Below are positions 22,602 to 34,377 of a DNA stretch of 64,000 bases, piece after piece. The stretch comes from Crotalaria pallida (lineage: Eukaryota; Streptophyta; Magnoliopsida; Fabales; Fabaceae). The DNA lies in contig CM075654.1 of assembly GCA_037953625.1 (NCBI GenBank), positions 56,071,001-56,135,000 of the forward strand, read 5' to 3'. Each line of letters starts with the position of its first letter. Position 1 is the stretch's first letter. Position numbers and translations under genes: made by a program. The notes below the pieces were generated by a model that saw nothing but the letters and a program-made list of their open reading frames with translations, searched no databases and was not told the DNA's origin.

Positions 22602-23069
22602 CAAAAAGTTGAGGGATTGGTCAAATCCTTCTCTTAGAAGGATGAATAGATAATGGAATTGATTGCATGCAAGGCGCCACGAATCATAGAACGTGGCTGG
22701 GGGTGGTATTCGTGTCAACACTAGAGATTCCATGGCTGAATATTTTAATCGCACACCAACTTGAGCTGTCAAACCCAGAATACTCGAGTATTTAGCCAAA
22801 TACTCGAGTATTTTGGCCAGATTGCACTAAAAACTTTGTTTAATTAATTTTAACTCCAAAAGACCTTCCCTTATTCTTTTTAGGTCCTTCCCAAGGACTT
22901 AATTGCAAAATTTAATATTTTATGGAAAAACCTCATCATAAAATATTTTCACATAATATATATCGATATACATATAATGCAAACCTAAAATCAACCATGG
23001 AATTATTATTTATTTATAAAACCATTATACTAACATATTTATTCGGAAGACGAAATTAGGGGTGTTACA

Positions 23070-25080
23070 CAATATCGGCAACTTTTCAGGATCAATCACT
23101 TTGCTACAAATGGCCTTGAAGAATAGACATAGTTTAGTTATGGAACCTCTCACTTTTTTTGGCAAAATGGATCGTAAAGCAATTGGCAAGAAATTCTCCA
23201 TGAGAACATGACAATCATGAGACTTAAGACCCTTCAGCTTTATGTCTTTCATAGATACGAGCTTCTTAATGTTTGAAGAGTACCCCTCTGGAACCTTGAT
23301 GCCAATAAAACATTTACATAATGCAATTTTTTCTTTTCGAGACAATGTGCAAGCGGCTGGAGGAAGAAAAGTGCAACTCCCCTTTTTTATAGGCCTCAAC
23401 TTTTTTCTTATTCCCATACTAATCATGTCCAACCTTGCCTTGACGTTATCTTTAGTCTTACCCAACACATTGAGTAAGGTACAAAGTAAACTATCAAAAA
23501 CATTTTTTTCAATATGCATCACATCAAGAAAATGCCTAACATATAAGTCCTTCCAATATGGCAATTCGAAGAAAATTGATCTTTTCTTCCACCCACTTTT
23601 GACAAGATCTTCAGCAAAAGGCTTACCAAAATTATTTATCAAGTCCTTCACTTTTTCAAACAATTTCTCACCCGACAACGGTAAAGGAGCCTCCCCTTCT
23701 TCGCGGTACCCATTGAATGCTTTTCTCCATCCACGATACTTATGCTTTCGAGGCAAAAATCTGCGATGCCCGAGGAAGACATTCTTCTTAAAATGTTTTA
23801 ACCGAATATAATGTGTCTTCTCTTCACATACAGGGCAAGCACGTTGTCCTTTCGTACTGTATCCTGACAAATTATCGTATGCTGGAAAATCACTAATTGT
23901 GCCAAACAACATAGCTCTCAAATTGAAATTCTCTTTCTTCTACCCATCATACACCTCTATACCTGTCTCCCACATGTCCTTCAGGTCTTCGATTAAAGGA
24001 GCAAGGTATACATCTATATCATTCCCTGGCTGTTTGGGCCCAGAGATTAACATAGACAACATCATAAATTTTCTCTTCATGGATAGCCAAAGAGGTAGGT
24101 TATAAATCACCAAAATCACTGGCCATGTACTGTGAGAGCTACTTTGAATGCCGTGGGGGTTAATTCCATCGGTGGACAATGCAAGGCGAAGGTTTCTTGC
24201 TTCTTTCCCAAACTCCGGGAGAATCTGCTGGATGTTGAAGCTTTCCATCTTTAATCATGTCGTCATCATGCCATGTCAAGTGCTTAGCATTTTCTGGACT
24301 ACTGAACATGCGCCTAAATCTCGGTTTTATAGGAAAATACCAAAGCACCTTTTCCGGAGTTGATGATCCTTCCTTATATCGTTGCGCATTACATTTGGGA
24401 CACACTTGCAATGATTCATTTTCTTTCCAAAATAAAATGCAATCATTAGGACAAGCATGTGTCTTCTGATAGCCCATGCAAATAGAACTTAACATTTTTT
24501 TAGCATCGTACTATTTAGTGGGAAGCACATTATCCTTAGGCAACATATCTTTCAAAAGTGTAAGCAAGTCTGTAAAGCTCTTATCTGACCACCCATTGGT
24601 TGACTTCAACTTGTACAGTTGTAACACTGCTGACAATTTTGTGAATTTAGAACCATCATACAACTTTTCCTCGGCATCGCTTACTAACTTCTCAAACATC
24701 TCGAGACTATCTCGAAGATCCTCTTCTATCACATCTACCATCTCTTCAAGACGATCACCAACATATGTATATTTGTCGGCATCATTTAATGCACTTGTTG
24801 CATTATGCCCCAAATCATCGAACTCGTCTCTTTTTTCACCATGTCTTGTCCAACACGTATAGCTTTGATCAATTCCATAGCGCACTAAATGGCCCTCCAG
24901 CATAGCTGCATGAACTTGCTTTGTATAACAACAATGTAAACAAGGGCATATGATTCTAGTAGGGTTTTCTGCATGTGCAAGCGCAAAACTAATAAACTCT
25001 TTCACCCCGTCCTGATATTCGGTTGACAATCTATTGGCAGACATCCATTTTCGATCCATACTTTCTAGTCTGTCTAGCAA
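23070..25080 (-). pseudogene. CACTA (En/Spm type) TNP2-like transposase, broken
   Basis: Read on the minus strand from 25080. The N-terminal part (25080-24514) begins MDRKWMSANRLSTEYQDG shortly after its first Met and has a CPCLHC zinc-binding segment, as in the transposase-associated domain. It is followed by the Transposase_21-type region (YFPIKPRFRRMF, STDGINPHG, YSTKGQRACPVC, LDVMHIEKNVFDSLL, GLKSHDCHVLMENFLP). Breaks: in-frame TAG near 24511, a frameshift near 24240, in-frame TAG near 23938, and a solo LTR (19274-23069) in the coding sequence. Coding sequence resumes left of the LTR (about 19239-19273) for a dozen codons and then is lost. It therefore cannot act as a transposase. Confidence 0.88.
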
Positions 25081-25440
25081 AAAAATTTATTCAGAATAAT
25101 GATTTTGTGTCCAAAGACAGCGATATAATGTTATATATACATTACCCTACAACTATTTTGCAATACTCTGCATTTTTTATTATAATGAAAACCACCTATC
25201 ATTTAAAAAAAATAAAAATAAAATTAGAGGGTTTGGATAATCACAAACATATTATATCATGAAAATCAATAAATTGAACACTTTGAACTTGGTTAGAGGA
25301 ATCTTCTGTGTTAATCACGGAAGGAATATTGTTTAGCTATGTTGCACAGGTTCAGGTACGTATCGGGTACGAGCGTACGGTATTTTCGTAAAAACAAGAG
25401 TACGGGTACATTACTATACAATAAATAAATAAATAAATAA

Positions 25441-25471
<31 letters not shown>

Positions 25472-26092
25472 ATATTTATATGACAAAATATATCAAAATT
25501 GCACAAAAATTAAACAAAGTTGCACAGGACGTGATTTTCAAATAAATAACTAAACAATTTGCTCTTATCGCCTATAATTAGAAATTTGGTCAATAACCCA
25601 AAACTAACTTATAGCAACAAGCACAATATTAATACAGAATGTATTAGTTGAATTGACCATTGGCATACAAAAATCAATGTTATGATTTACTTGAGATTAA
25701 TGTTAAACTTTTGAGAAAACAACCCAAAAAGAAAAATACACAGATTATGAACTTCTATAATTATAGAATAGTAGGAAAAAAAAACATAGAGACTCTTACT
25801 TGACAGCAGCGGAAAGCAGCAGCGCACACGACCAGCAGCAGCGCACCAGCAGTGCGCACGACCAGCAGCAACGCACGCGATCAGCAGCAACGAGCAGGAC
25901 AGCAGCAGCGCGGCAACGATCAACGACGGTTGGAGATAGAAAGCGGTGGCATGGCAGCGAGAGCGGTGGCACGATAGCGGGGCAGTTGAGATCGATGGAG
26001 AGCAACAGTGATTTTTGGGTTTTGTATGTACGTACGTAGGTTTGATAGGGAAGAGAAAAAAAAGGTTTTGTATCATGGAAATAGAAAGACAA
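25081..26092 (-). other. Upstream region of the CACTA transposase
   Basis: AT-rich leader of the minus-strand transposase with an (AT)n tract at about 25430-25470 and a GC-rich AGCAGC-type patch at 25803-25990. The patch keeps frames open on both strands by composition alone. It may be leader or promoter of the transposon. No further gene is supported. Confidence 0.45.
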
Positions 26093-26762
26093 CACTAATT
26101 AGGTTTTTTTTGAGTTTTTTTTTATTTTTATTTGGGCTTAAAAAATTATTAAAAAATATAATGAGCGCGGGAAAGGGAAAAACAATGACAACGCCGTCTT
26201 AAAATATTGTTGTGAAAATGTCAACACAAAAAAAAAAGACAACACATTGTGAGGATGGCGCTGTTATTCTTTTAAAAAAAACGGCTTAAAAAATTGACAA
26301 CGCTATTTTAAAATGGCGTTGTGAAAATGTGAAGTGTAACACCCCTAATTTTCGTCTCCCAAATAACCGAAAAATTAATTATAACAATTAATTTATAATT
26401 GATTTATATTAGTTTTAAAGGTTTTAGTTTTTGTACATTATGTGTTTTCATATATAAAATATGAGATATATTTTTATATGGTTATTTTGTACAAAAATGT
26501 GAATATTGTAATTTAGTCCTTGGGTTGGGACCAAATTGCAATATTAGAAAGGTTTTTGAAGAAAGAGTAATTAAATTATTAATTTTTGAATTTTATCAGC
26601 ATGTAACCGGTTAGAAGGGCTCTGTAACCGGTTAAACGATGAACTCGGAAACTGGGTTAGTGGATTTTGATGAGTAATCACCCAATTAATCCAGAATTCG
26701 CTACGAATACAGCCCTAATCCAGTGGAAAACACGCGTCAAGGTGCATGCAAGCTTGATTCTT

Positions 26763-26771
26763 CTATAAAAA
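26763..26771 (+). promoter_or_regulatory. TATA-box candidate of group C solo LTR
   Basis: CTATAAAAA lies about 130 bp downstream of the twin TAACCGGTTA palindromes and upstream of the conserved leader, matching the spacing in other group C LTRs. Confidence 0.55.
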
Positions 26772-28367
26772 CCCTCAATTCTGAAGAATTGGGTTGTTGC
26801 TGCTCTGAAATTAGGGGGAAGCTCTGTTCTAGGGTTTCAGAATCGTTTCTTGCAATTCTCTTTCGTTTCTGAGAGTTAGAACATGAGTGATGCACGGTTA
26901 CAAAGCTCACATCAAGGGCTTTGTATTGGTATAAAGTTTGTGAGTTGAGAGTCCCTGAATCAAGAGAACGAAGCTTGCAAAGTAAGGGTGTTGGTGCTGC
27001 CAAACCTCAGCTTCTGGTTTCTGGAGCTGACTTTGAAGCTCGATTTTGGTAAGCTCAAGCCTTCTCTTGTTCTAGACTTGATTTCCTTTCAAAGCTCATG
27101 TTGCATGGTTTTGATAATGACCATTTTCCCTAATTTCCATGTCCATTTCATGTTCCAAATTCCTTGATCAATCTACCCTGTCAAAACGGTTCTGGTTTGA
27201 GGAGGAGCTTTGGGTGTTTGGTGTTCTACCTCAAATCTCTGCTCAAATCTTGTTCAAGCGCGAACCTAAGGTAAGGGGGAAGCTTACTATTTGCTAGAAT
27301 GAGAATAAATTGTGGTAGAATATAGGATGAGTCACCAAGAGACTCAAAGGGCATAAGTTGAAATGGTTAAATGGCTTGGAGGCCAATTTGAGCTCAATTG
27401 TTGTTTTGAGCAATGTTATCTGGATGCATGCAAGCTATGTTGATGTTGATTTCATGACTTAATTGGATATTATATGAATTGATGCATTAAGTTGTGAAAT
27501 ATGTGCAATTATGTGCAATTAGTGTATCCAAATTAAATGCATGCAAGATAGATATGTTTCTGTGTTCAAACATATTTATTTAAGGTATATGTACTCTGTT
27601 AAAGGTTGAAATTTGGTTAGATTTGAGTAGTGAAGAGAATGGTTTGTTAAAACTCATGTTTTAGTGTCAGACTGCATAATCTAACCGGTTACTCGATATT
27701 CGTAACCGGTTAGACACTATTAAAATGCAAAAGAAAATAAGTTTACAAAATCAGCATTGTGGTCTTATAAATCCTACTCAAACCTAGGCCTTAATTTCAT
27801 GGAAAACAATCTGAAAATAAGTTGATTTCACTGTTATAGTTCAGATTCCAGTTAAAGAGTTAATACCTTAAGGTAATGAGATAGTTTCAAGAGGAAATTA
27901 TGCTCATTGGACAATGGAATGTGATCTAAACTTTTGAATGATATAAACAGTGGTTTTGAGGTATAAACATTGTTAAACTGGTTTATGGATTGGGTAGGGA
28001 ATTCAAGAAAAATGGTTTTCTGAATTACAATGGTAAACAGTTCAGGTCTGTAATTCTAACCGGTTAGCCTGAAACTGTAACCGTTAGTACCTAAATCTGA
28101 AAAATAAAAAGTTAAGGTTTTGAATACCATTGACTTTGTTTTACCCAATCTAAGTTTAAGGGCATGTTTTGAGATAATTCAAAAGAGAATTTTGTGTCAA
28201 AGTCTATACCTCAAATAAATCATTCAAAAGAGAAACTGAAATATTTCTAAATTACAGTAATTAATGGAAATGCCAACCTTAGTAATTATGTATGTAATGC
28301 ATGCATAGAGAAAGGTTATGAAATAGGTTGGCAAGGATTGTTTGTGATGTTCGGGGTACACGACCCT

Positions 28368-29020
28368 GTACTCTAGGAGTACTAAACTGATGCAACCAAC
28401 TTGATGACACATTCTGGGAATGTGGCCATTGTCTGGGACATGGTTTCTTGGACACGTTCTGGGAACGTGATGCACACTCTGGGAGTGGTGCTTGATTATA
28501 TTCCAAGTATAGTTTGCGATACGTTCTGGGAACGTATGTTAGTGTTCTGGGAACACATTGGTATAATAATAGAATTAAAGATAAAACCAACCTTGATGAT
28601 TGTGCATTCATGCATATAGAATGGAAGATGGTTGGGTTGGTAGGAACGTTTATCATATTCTGGGAATATGAGTAGGGTACTCCGGGAGTACCAAATTATA
28701 ACCTACTTGATGACACATTATAGATATGTGGCCAGTGTCTGGGACCTGGTTTTATACGTTATGGGAACGTATGTTAGTGTTCTGGGAACACATTGATATG
28801 CAACCTACTTGATGACACATTATAGATATGTGGCCAGTGTCCGGGACCTGGTTTTATGCGTTCTGGGAACGTGGTGCACACTCTGGGAGTGGTGCTTATT
28901 ATTCCAAGTATGGTTTGCTACACGTTCTGGGAACGTGGTGCACACTCTGGGAGTTATGCGTATTATCCAAGTATGGTTCGGCATTACGTTCTGGGAACGA
29001 ATGTCGGTGTTCCGGGAACA
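28368..29020. repeat. Array of short hairpins with constant loop and varying stem
   Basis: Consecutive perfect fold-backs share the core TC-TGG-GA: CACATTC-TGG-GAATGTG (28408-28424), CACGTTC-TGG-GAACGTG (28453-28469), CACTC-TGG-GAGTG (28475-28487), ATACGTTC-TGG-GAACGTAT (28519-28537), GTGTTC-TGG-GAACAC (28542-28556), CATATTC-TGG-GAATATG (28654-28670) and GGTACTC-CGG-GAGTACC (28676-28692). Similar copies continue to about 29020. Part of the array is tandemly duplicated (about 28690-28870). Confidence 0.85.
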
Positions 29021-29242
29021 CAACGGTGTATTGGATGGACGTCCAAGATGGACTTTTAGAGGCCTCAGTTGTGGAAGGAAATCATGCATCATGGCACCTG
29101 CATTGAAAGAATTATTATGATTAACCGGGTGTGCTCATATGATTATGCATCATGATTTGCTATATGTTAACTTGTGGATGTTAGTTTTATTCTCATTTGG
29201 TTATGCGAATATGTATAGCTAACCCCCATGCCCTTATTAGGT

Positions 29243-29390
29243 GTTGATCGTGCATCTAGCTTGCACAAGAATCTGTAAAGGGAGATGTCCCTTAGGTGCA
29301 TGCAGAGTGTAGAAAGTGTGGGTTGGGAACCCGTTGTGCAGATATCGAGGATCCGGCCAGATGGATGTTTGGACAAGGGACTAGTGACCA
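29243..29390 (+). pseudogene. Decayed copy of the group C LTR ORF
   Basis: After TATGCCCTTATTAG, GTGTTGATCGTGCATCTAGC aligns with the start of the ORF at 56689 (GTGATGTCTCGTTACATTGC). The start codon is lost and the frame soon stops. Only the beginning is recognisable. Confidence 0.45.
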
Positions 29391-30345
29391 GCTCTATAAC
29401 ATCTTTATTTTTAATAGTATTTATATGATACACATTTTGAAAGAAGTATCATAATATGAACCTGGTTTCATAATAATATTTATTTGGAATCCATGGACTT
29501 GTTACACTTGATATATTTTGGGCACAATACGATTACTTTACTATGTTTCGCAAACTCTGATTTTGGTTAGTCAACCTCATTTCAAATCAAGTGGTTGTGA
29601 AAAGGAATTTTCAAGGGAAGGGATAATTATTATTTTCAGAACTTTTTCCAACTATAACAAGTCCAAGTATTCATGAACTTATTACTTTTCTTACAAAGTA
29701 AGATGATATACAGGGAATGTTACATGAAATAAAATAATAATAACAACGCATTATGAGGATGACGTTGTCAAACACTAATTAGGTTTTTTTTTAGTTTTTT
29801 TTTAATTTTTATTTGGGCTTAAAAAATTATTAAAAAATATAATGATCGCGGGAAAGGGAAAAACAATGACAACGCCGTTTTAAAATATTGTTGTGAAAAT
29901 GTGAACACAAAAAAAAAAAAGACAACACATTGTGAGGATGGCGTTGTTATTCTTTTAAAAAAAACGGCTTAAAAAATTGACAACGCTATTTTAAAATGGC
30001 GTTGTGAAAATGTGAAATAAAATAATAATAACAATGCATTATGAGGATGACGTTGTCAAACACTAATTAGGTTCTTTTTTAGTTTTTTTTTATTTTTATT
30101 TGGGCTTAAAAAATTATTAAAAAATATAGTGAGCGCGGGAAAGGGAAAAACAATGACAACGTTGTTTTAAAATATTGTTGTGAAAATGTGAACACAAAAA
30201 AAAAAGACAACACATTGTGAGGATGGCGTTGTTATTCTTTTAAAAAAAAACGGCTTAAAAAATTGACAACGCTATTTTAAAATGGCGTTGTGAAAATGTG
30301 AAATAAAATAATAATAACAACGCATTATGAGGATGACGTTGTCAT

Positions 30346-30561
30346 ATTTGAATAAAAAGACAACCACATTTTAATATGGCGTTGTCTTATACGGAAGTGT
30401 GAAAATTAACAACGCCCAACAACGATAGCGTTGTCATCTTACGTTAAAGACAACACTAAGTAAACATAACGTTGTTACTAATTAAGCGTGAATTTTTTTA
30501 CAACTCTTTTTACAAAGGTGTTGTTGAATGGGCGTTGTTAATATGCAATTGTGGTGTAGTG
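30346..30561. mobile_element. Right terminus of the second CACTA element
   Basis: Subterminal GACAACGC-type fold-backs run up to the terminus TTGTGGTGTAGTG, which reads CACTACACCACAA on the minus strand. The next bases are TGT. The opposite terminus, beyond the transposase 3' end, is not found in the window, so the element is truncated on the left. Confidence 0.75.
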
Positions 30562-30933
30562 TGTAAAATGTTTTCATTAATTAAAGTTGTATTAATGATT
30601 AAATTTTTATTATAAGTTAAGGGTACTATTATTTTGTAAGAAGAGACTTTATAATAACTTTACATTTATTGAAAGTATAGTGGTTGTGAAGGATATATAA
30701 AAAAAATATCCTATTATAAATGATATCAAAGTAATTCACAACCATCTTCCATGAAATGATAGTTTTTCTTTATATTTACAAACTGTTTTGGACTTGACAG
30801 GTACAACTTTTATTTGGGGAAAGTCCATATTTTAAACAGAACTCCGCCAAAATTTTTATAAAACCCCAAACTTTAATAACACAATCACTGATTTAAAGTA
30901 ATAATCTTTAAGCATAAAAGTCAGGATGTTACA
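30562..30933 (+). mobile_element. 3' end of an older LTR that received the CACTA element
   Basis: The segment ends CAGGATGTTACA and carries the ACAGGTACAAC...AACAGAACTCCG features seen near the ends of group A/B LTRs. No primer binding site follows. Its 5' part would lie beyond the lost left end of the CACTA element. Confidence 0.6.
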
Positions 30934-31466
30934 CTAGAAGTGGTGAATCGAATTTTTTAAATTTTATTGGAATTTACTCAAATGATAAGTAATTAAAAAT
31001 TGGTTTTAGATTTGATTAACAGTAAGTGAGAGAACAACGACGAATATATTGAAAATTACATAATAGTGCGAAAACGTTAAATAACAAATAAATATTCCCA
31101 ATAATAATAACCATAGCGAGAATGTAAAGAGAATAAGGGAAGAGAAACATAAACCATAGTTTTTATACTGGTTCAACCTACCCGCTGGGTCCCATTACTA
31201 ATGGATTTCTAAAAGGCCTACGTCTAGTCCCTCAGCAATGTGCTGCGGTATTTTTTGTTATTATGAAATTGGAATAATCGACCCCAAAAACACTCGGAGC
31301 GTCCCGCACACTACTCGGTTTGACCTTCCATTAAAGACTTCGAAAATCACACAAGGGTTCCTCACCCCTTATAACTAGAGAATGCCACACCCTTAATCTT
31401 AGGGAGCCACTCCCTAACAACTACGATAATTACAAATAATAGGATTCAATAAAAACAAATGGAGCA
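30934..31466. other. Unassigned non-coding stretch
   Basis: No supported frame. The part around 31160-31440 (ACTGGTTCAACCTACCCGCT, GGCCTACGTCTAGTCCCTCA) recalls a segment common in plant copia-type LTRs, but no LTR ends are seen and I cannot assign it with confidence. Confidence 0.35.
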
Positions 31467-31712
31467 TGTAACACCCACATGAATTATTCTCGAATTATAA
31501 ATAAAAATATTATGTAAATATTATTTTGAATTATGTCAATAAATAAGAAATTTGAATTAAAATAATTTTTTGAATTTTTAATGATTTTTAATTAATTTCA
31601 TAATTAAAATAGAATTAAACCTTTTTGGAGGGAAATGAATTAAATATAATATTTTGAAATTTGAAAATTTTGATGAGTTAATCGATTAACACGGGTTTTT
31701 TTTTGTAGCGAG
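31467..31712 (+). mobile_element. LTR 5' end fragment
   Basis: Starts TGTAACACCC and carries one TTAATCGATTAA palindrome (31678-31689). It is cut at 31713 by the next LTR. The 5 bp before 31713 (GCGAG) would be that element's target duplication; its partner is not found. Confidence 0.6.
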
Positions 31713-32133
31713 TGTAACACCCCTAATTTTGTCTTCTGAATATTTATAATATTGTAATTATTATAATTATTATGAAATAAATAATTAGCTCAATGTTTGA
31801 TTATTGATGTATATTATGCATTTATAATATGTAAAAAATATATAATAAATAAATAAATTTAGTTAGTATTTTGTATAGAAATACTAAGTTTTGCAATTAT
31901 GTCCTTGGGAAGGACCTAAATGCAATATTAGAAAGCTTGTTGGAAGGGAATTCAATTAAAATAGAGTTTTTCAAAATTTTCAGTCGTGGTAATCGATTAC
32001 CGGACCATAGTGCAGAACAACCATGGTTGAGTGCGTTTAGTGACTAATCACTCGGTAATCCACGGATTGACACGAAATCAAGCCTTAACACGTCCCCTGG
32101 ACTCGTGTCAACCTGCATGCGACTTCAATTCGT

Positions 32134-32142
32134 CTATATAAG
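32134..32142 (+). promoter_or_regulatory. TATA-box candidate of group C 5' LTR
   Basis: CTATATAAG lies about 140 bp downstream of the GGTAATCGATTACC palindrome. It is the best TATA match among the LTRs here and probably sets the transcription start of the element. Confidence 0.6.
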
Positions 32143-33430
32143 GGATGGTTGATGAAATCAACCCCATTTTGGCTAAGTGTTGGTCTGAAGAGCAACTTAG
32201 GGTTCTTGAGTTCTTCTACAAAATTCTCTTTGGTTTCTGAGAGTTAATTCGAGAGTTATACACCATTGTGAAGCTCACGTCTTGAGCTTTACAAAGACAC
32301 AAGAATTGTGAGTTGAGGTTAAGTGTGTGTGAAGTGGTGAATCTGCAAAGCTTGAGTTCAAATTCTGTAGAAAACGAAATCTGAGTCTGGAAGCTTACTT
32401 TCAGTCTCAATTTTGGTAAGTACACACACCCTCTTAAACTCAAACTTGTTCCTATCTCTAGTTAATGTTGCATAGAAGAAAATCTAACTGTTTCCCCCAA
32501 TTTTAATGCATGATTCATGGGTCAAATTACTCGATCTTGTGACCCTGCTGGAAATGCTCTGCACGTCTGTGTCTAAAGTGGATTTTGGGGAAAGTGGAAT
32601 TCAAAAGCTTTTCGCTGTGGATTTTCTGTTCTATCATGACCTAGAGGTAAGAGGGAAGCTGTACATTCACTAGAATAAGATTAACATGCCTTGTTTTAAT
32701 TAGAGAGTCATCAAGAGACTCTAAGGGCATAGATTGAAATAGGAAAATGGCACTGAGGCCTTTCTGAGCTTAAATCTTGATTTGAGCAAGTTAAAAATTT
32801 TGCATGTGTGCTGTATGAACATTGTCTTCATGTTAAATAAGCATAGAATTAAATTTGGTACTATGAGTTGTGTATATGTGGTTTTTATGCATATTTGATG
32901 AATTCCATGAAATCTTTGTGAATTAGATTGAAATGAATGTTGGAACATGTTTATTTTATGCCAATAGAACTCTGTTGATATTTGGTTTGGGTTAAAATGG
33001 ATGAGAATTGGAAATGGTGTGTTAAAATCCACATTTCTGCTGCAACTGCTATCGTAGTAATTGATTACCACTTTCTGATAATTGATTATTATGCCCATGT
33101 CTGATACAAAATTTAGAATTTCATGTGGTAATCGATTAACAGACATGAGTAATCGATTATCACGACCAAAAATGCTGAAAAACACCATTTTCACTTAATC
33201 TCTTTTAATCCAAGCTTAATAATAATATATTGATATGTAATGCTTTTTATTATGAGTTTTATGATACTTATATAATACATGGAAATTCAATGTGTTTAAT
33301 TACCCTGTTTATTAGACATTATGATCAATGAAATTAAAGGCTAACACATAATTAAAGGAAAATTATGTGCATTCATGCATGGCGAAAAAGGGGATAAGAA
33401 TCGTTTATCATGTTCAAGAAACGTGAGGAG

Positions 33431-33524
33431 GATACTCTGGGAGTATCAATTTGGACTACGGCTTGCTTGATGTCACGGATGTGTTTTCTTCGTCTTGGTG
33501 ACGCAACGTACACTTTGGTAGTGG
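33431..33524. repeat. Hairpins in group C LTR
   Basis: GATACTC-TGG-GAGTATC (33431-33447), CGTC-TTGGT-GACG (33492-33504) and CACT-TTGGT-AGTG (33512-33524). These use the same loops as the other group C arrays with other stem sequences. Confidence 0.75.
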
Positions 33525-33934
33525 CGTATAAATCACATTTCCGGCATAGTCGTGCGGCTTGCTCGATGAAACATTTTGTTAATGTGGGCAGTATTGTGGA
33601 ATGTTGTTAATCGGAATAGTACGTCTTGGTGACGCAACGCACACTTTGGTAGTGGCGTATGGATTATATTCCGAGCAGGTTCGCTATACGTTATAAAACG
33701 TATACGGGTTTTTTGGTTGGACGTTTACTAGTGTGATAGTTGGAGTATCGCAGGAATTTGAGAGTTAGAAAGCATGCATCATTCCACCATAACTAAAGAA
33801 ATCAATTATGAAAATGGTTTGATCATTTGTTTATGCATGTTACATGTTGGCTGGTGATTGTGAATGATTAAATTCTTGTTACTCTTATTCGATTATGTGA
33901 ACTGTATTTGTTTACCCTTATGCCCTTGTAGGTG

Positions 33935-34377
33935 ATGGCGCGATTCCTAGCCTGCATCAAGTTACGCCCACTCCCTAATGGAGTGTGGTACTACGAGGAC
34001 CACCGAGCCACATATGAGGGGGAGGTAGAGGTGACAGCCTATCACCCTCATCCCTTGGTTTCGTTTTCGTCCTCGTAGGTTCCGAGTTCCGTTTGTCTAC
34101 ACCATGCATGTTCCCTCATAGTTTTCGTTTTAGGGCTGCCACTCGATCTCACCCCGTTGCCTCTCGAGTTGTTAGGGAGGATTCTCCTGTACCTCGCCCG
34201 ACCAGTCTAGTGCATGGGTCACCTTTAGTGGATCCAACGCCTAGTGGAGGGGCACGGACCCCATCAGACAAGGTGGAGGAGGATCTCGATGACGGGTCGG
34301 ATGATGTCGAGGAGGACCCTGTCGAGCTTTCCACTGGCAGCCAGTGGGGAGTTGGGGACCCACCGAGAGATGCATGA
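33935..34377 (+). pseudogene. Broken copy of the group C LTR ORF
   Basis: It starts MARFLACIKLRPLPNGVWYY after the acceptor-like CCCTTGTAG|GTG. The first 42 residues match the intact copy at 56689 at 27 positions, most others being conservative. A shift and stop near 34078 break it. The C-terminal half (RSHPVASRVVRED, then VEEDPVELSTGSQW) is still recognisable in another frame to 34377. No known domain. Confidence 0.7.

Larger units (their letters stand above)
19274..23069 (-). mobile_element. Group C solo LTR inserted in a CACTA transposase gene
   Basis: The segment runs TGTAACGTCCC to GGGTGTTACA, is 3796 bp long and is flanked by CAATA on both sides (19269-19273 and 23070-23074), a perfect 5-bp target duplication. 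It contains no internal coding domains, so it is a solo LTR left by LTR-LTR recombination. Read on the minus strand it has the group C layout: twin palindromes AATACTCGAGTATT (22779-22792, 22798-22813), a TATA-like GATATAAAACT (about 22591-22601), splice-donor-like AAGGTATGGGGGAAG (about 21927-21942) and hairpin arrays (20200-21054). Confidence 0.92.
26335..29724 (+). mobile_element. Group C solo LTR inserted in CACTA repeats
   Basis: A 3390-bp segment from TGTAACACCCC to GAATGTTACA, flanked by TGAAG (left) and TGAAA (right). The uninterrupted repeat copies read TGAAA at this spot, so the duplication has one substitution. There are no internal domains. Layout: twin TAACCGGTTA palindromes (26604-26613, 26625-26634), TATA-like CTATAAAAA (26763), donor-like CTAAGGTAAGGG (about 27266-27277), more TAACCGGTTA copies (27682, 27703, 28057), a hairpin array (28368-29020) and a decayed relic of the LTR ORF near 29243. 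Confidence 0.9.
26093..30345. repeat. About 287-bp tandem repeats of the CACTA subterminal region
   Basis: Three units beginning CACTAATTAGG start at 26093, 29774 and 30061. After removing the LTR at 26335-29724 plus its 5-bp duplication, the first spacing is 286 bp; the second is 287 bp. Each unit holds fold-backs of GACAACGC...GCGTTGTC. The repeats lead to the CACTA terminus at 30561, and short GACAACGC motifs continue up to it. Confidence 0.85.

Noticed and set aside
25800..26090. Overlapping frames in the AGCAGC-rich patch
   Set aside because: Both strands stay open because of base composition; there is no domain and no second copy.
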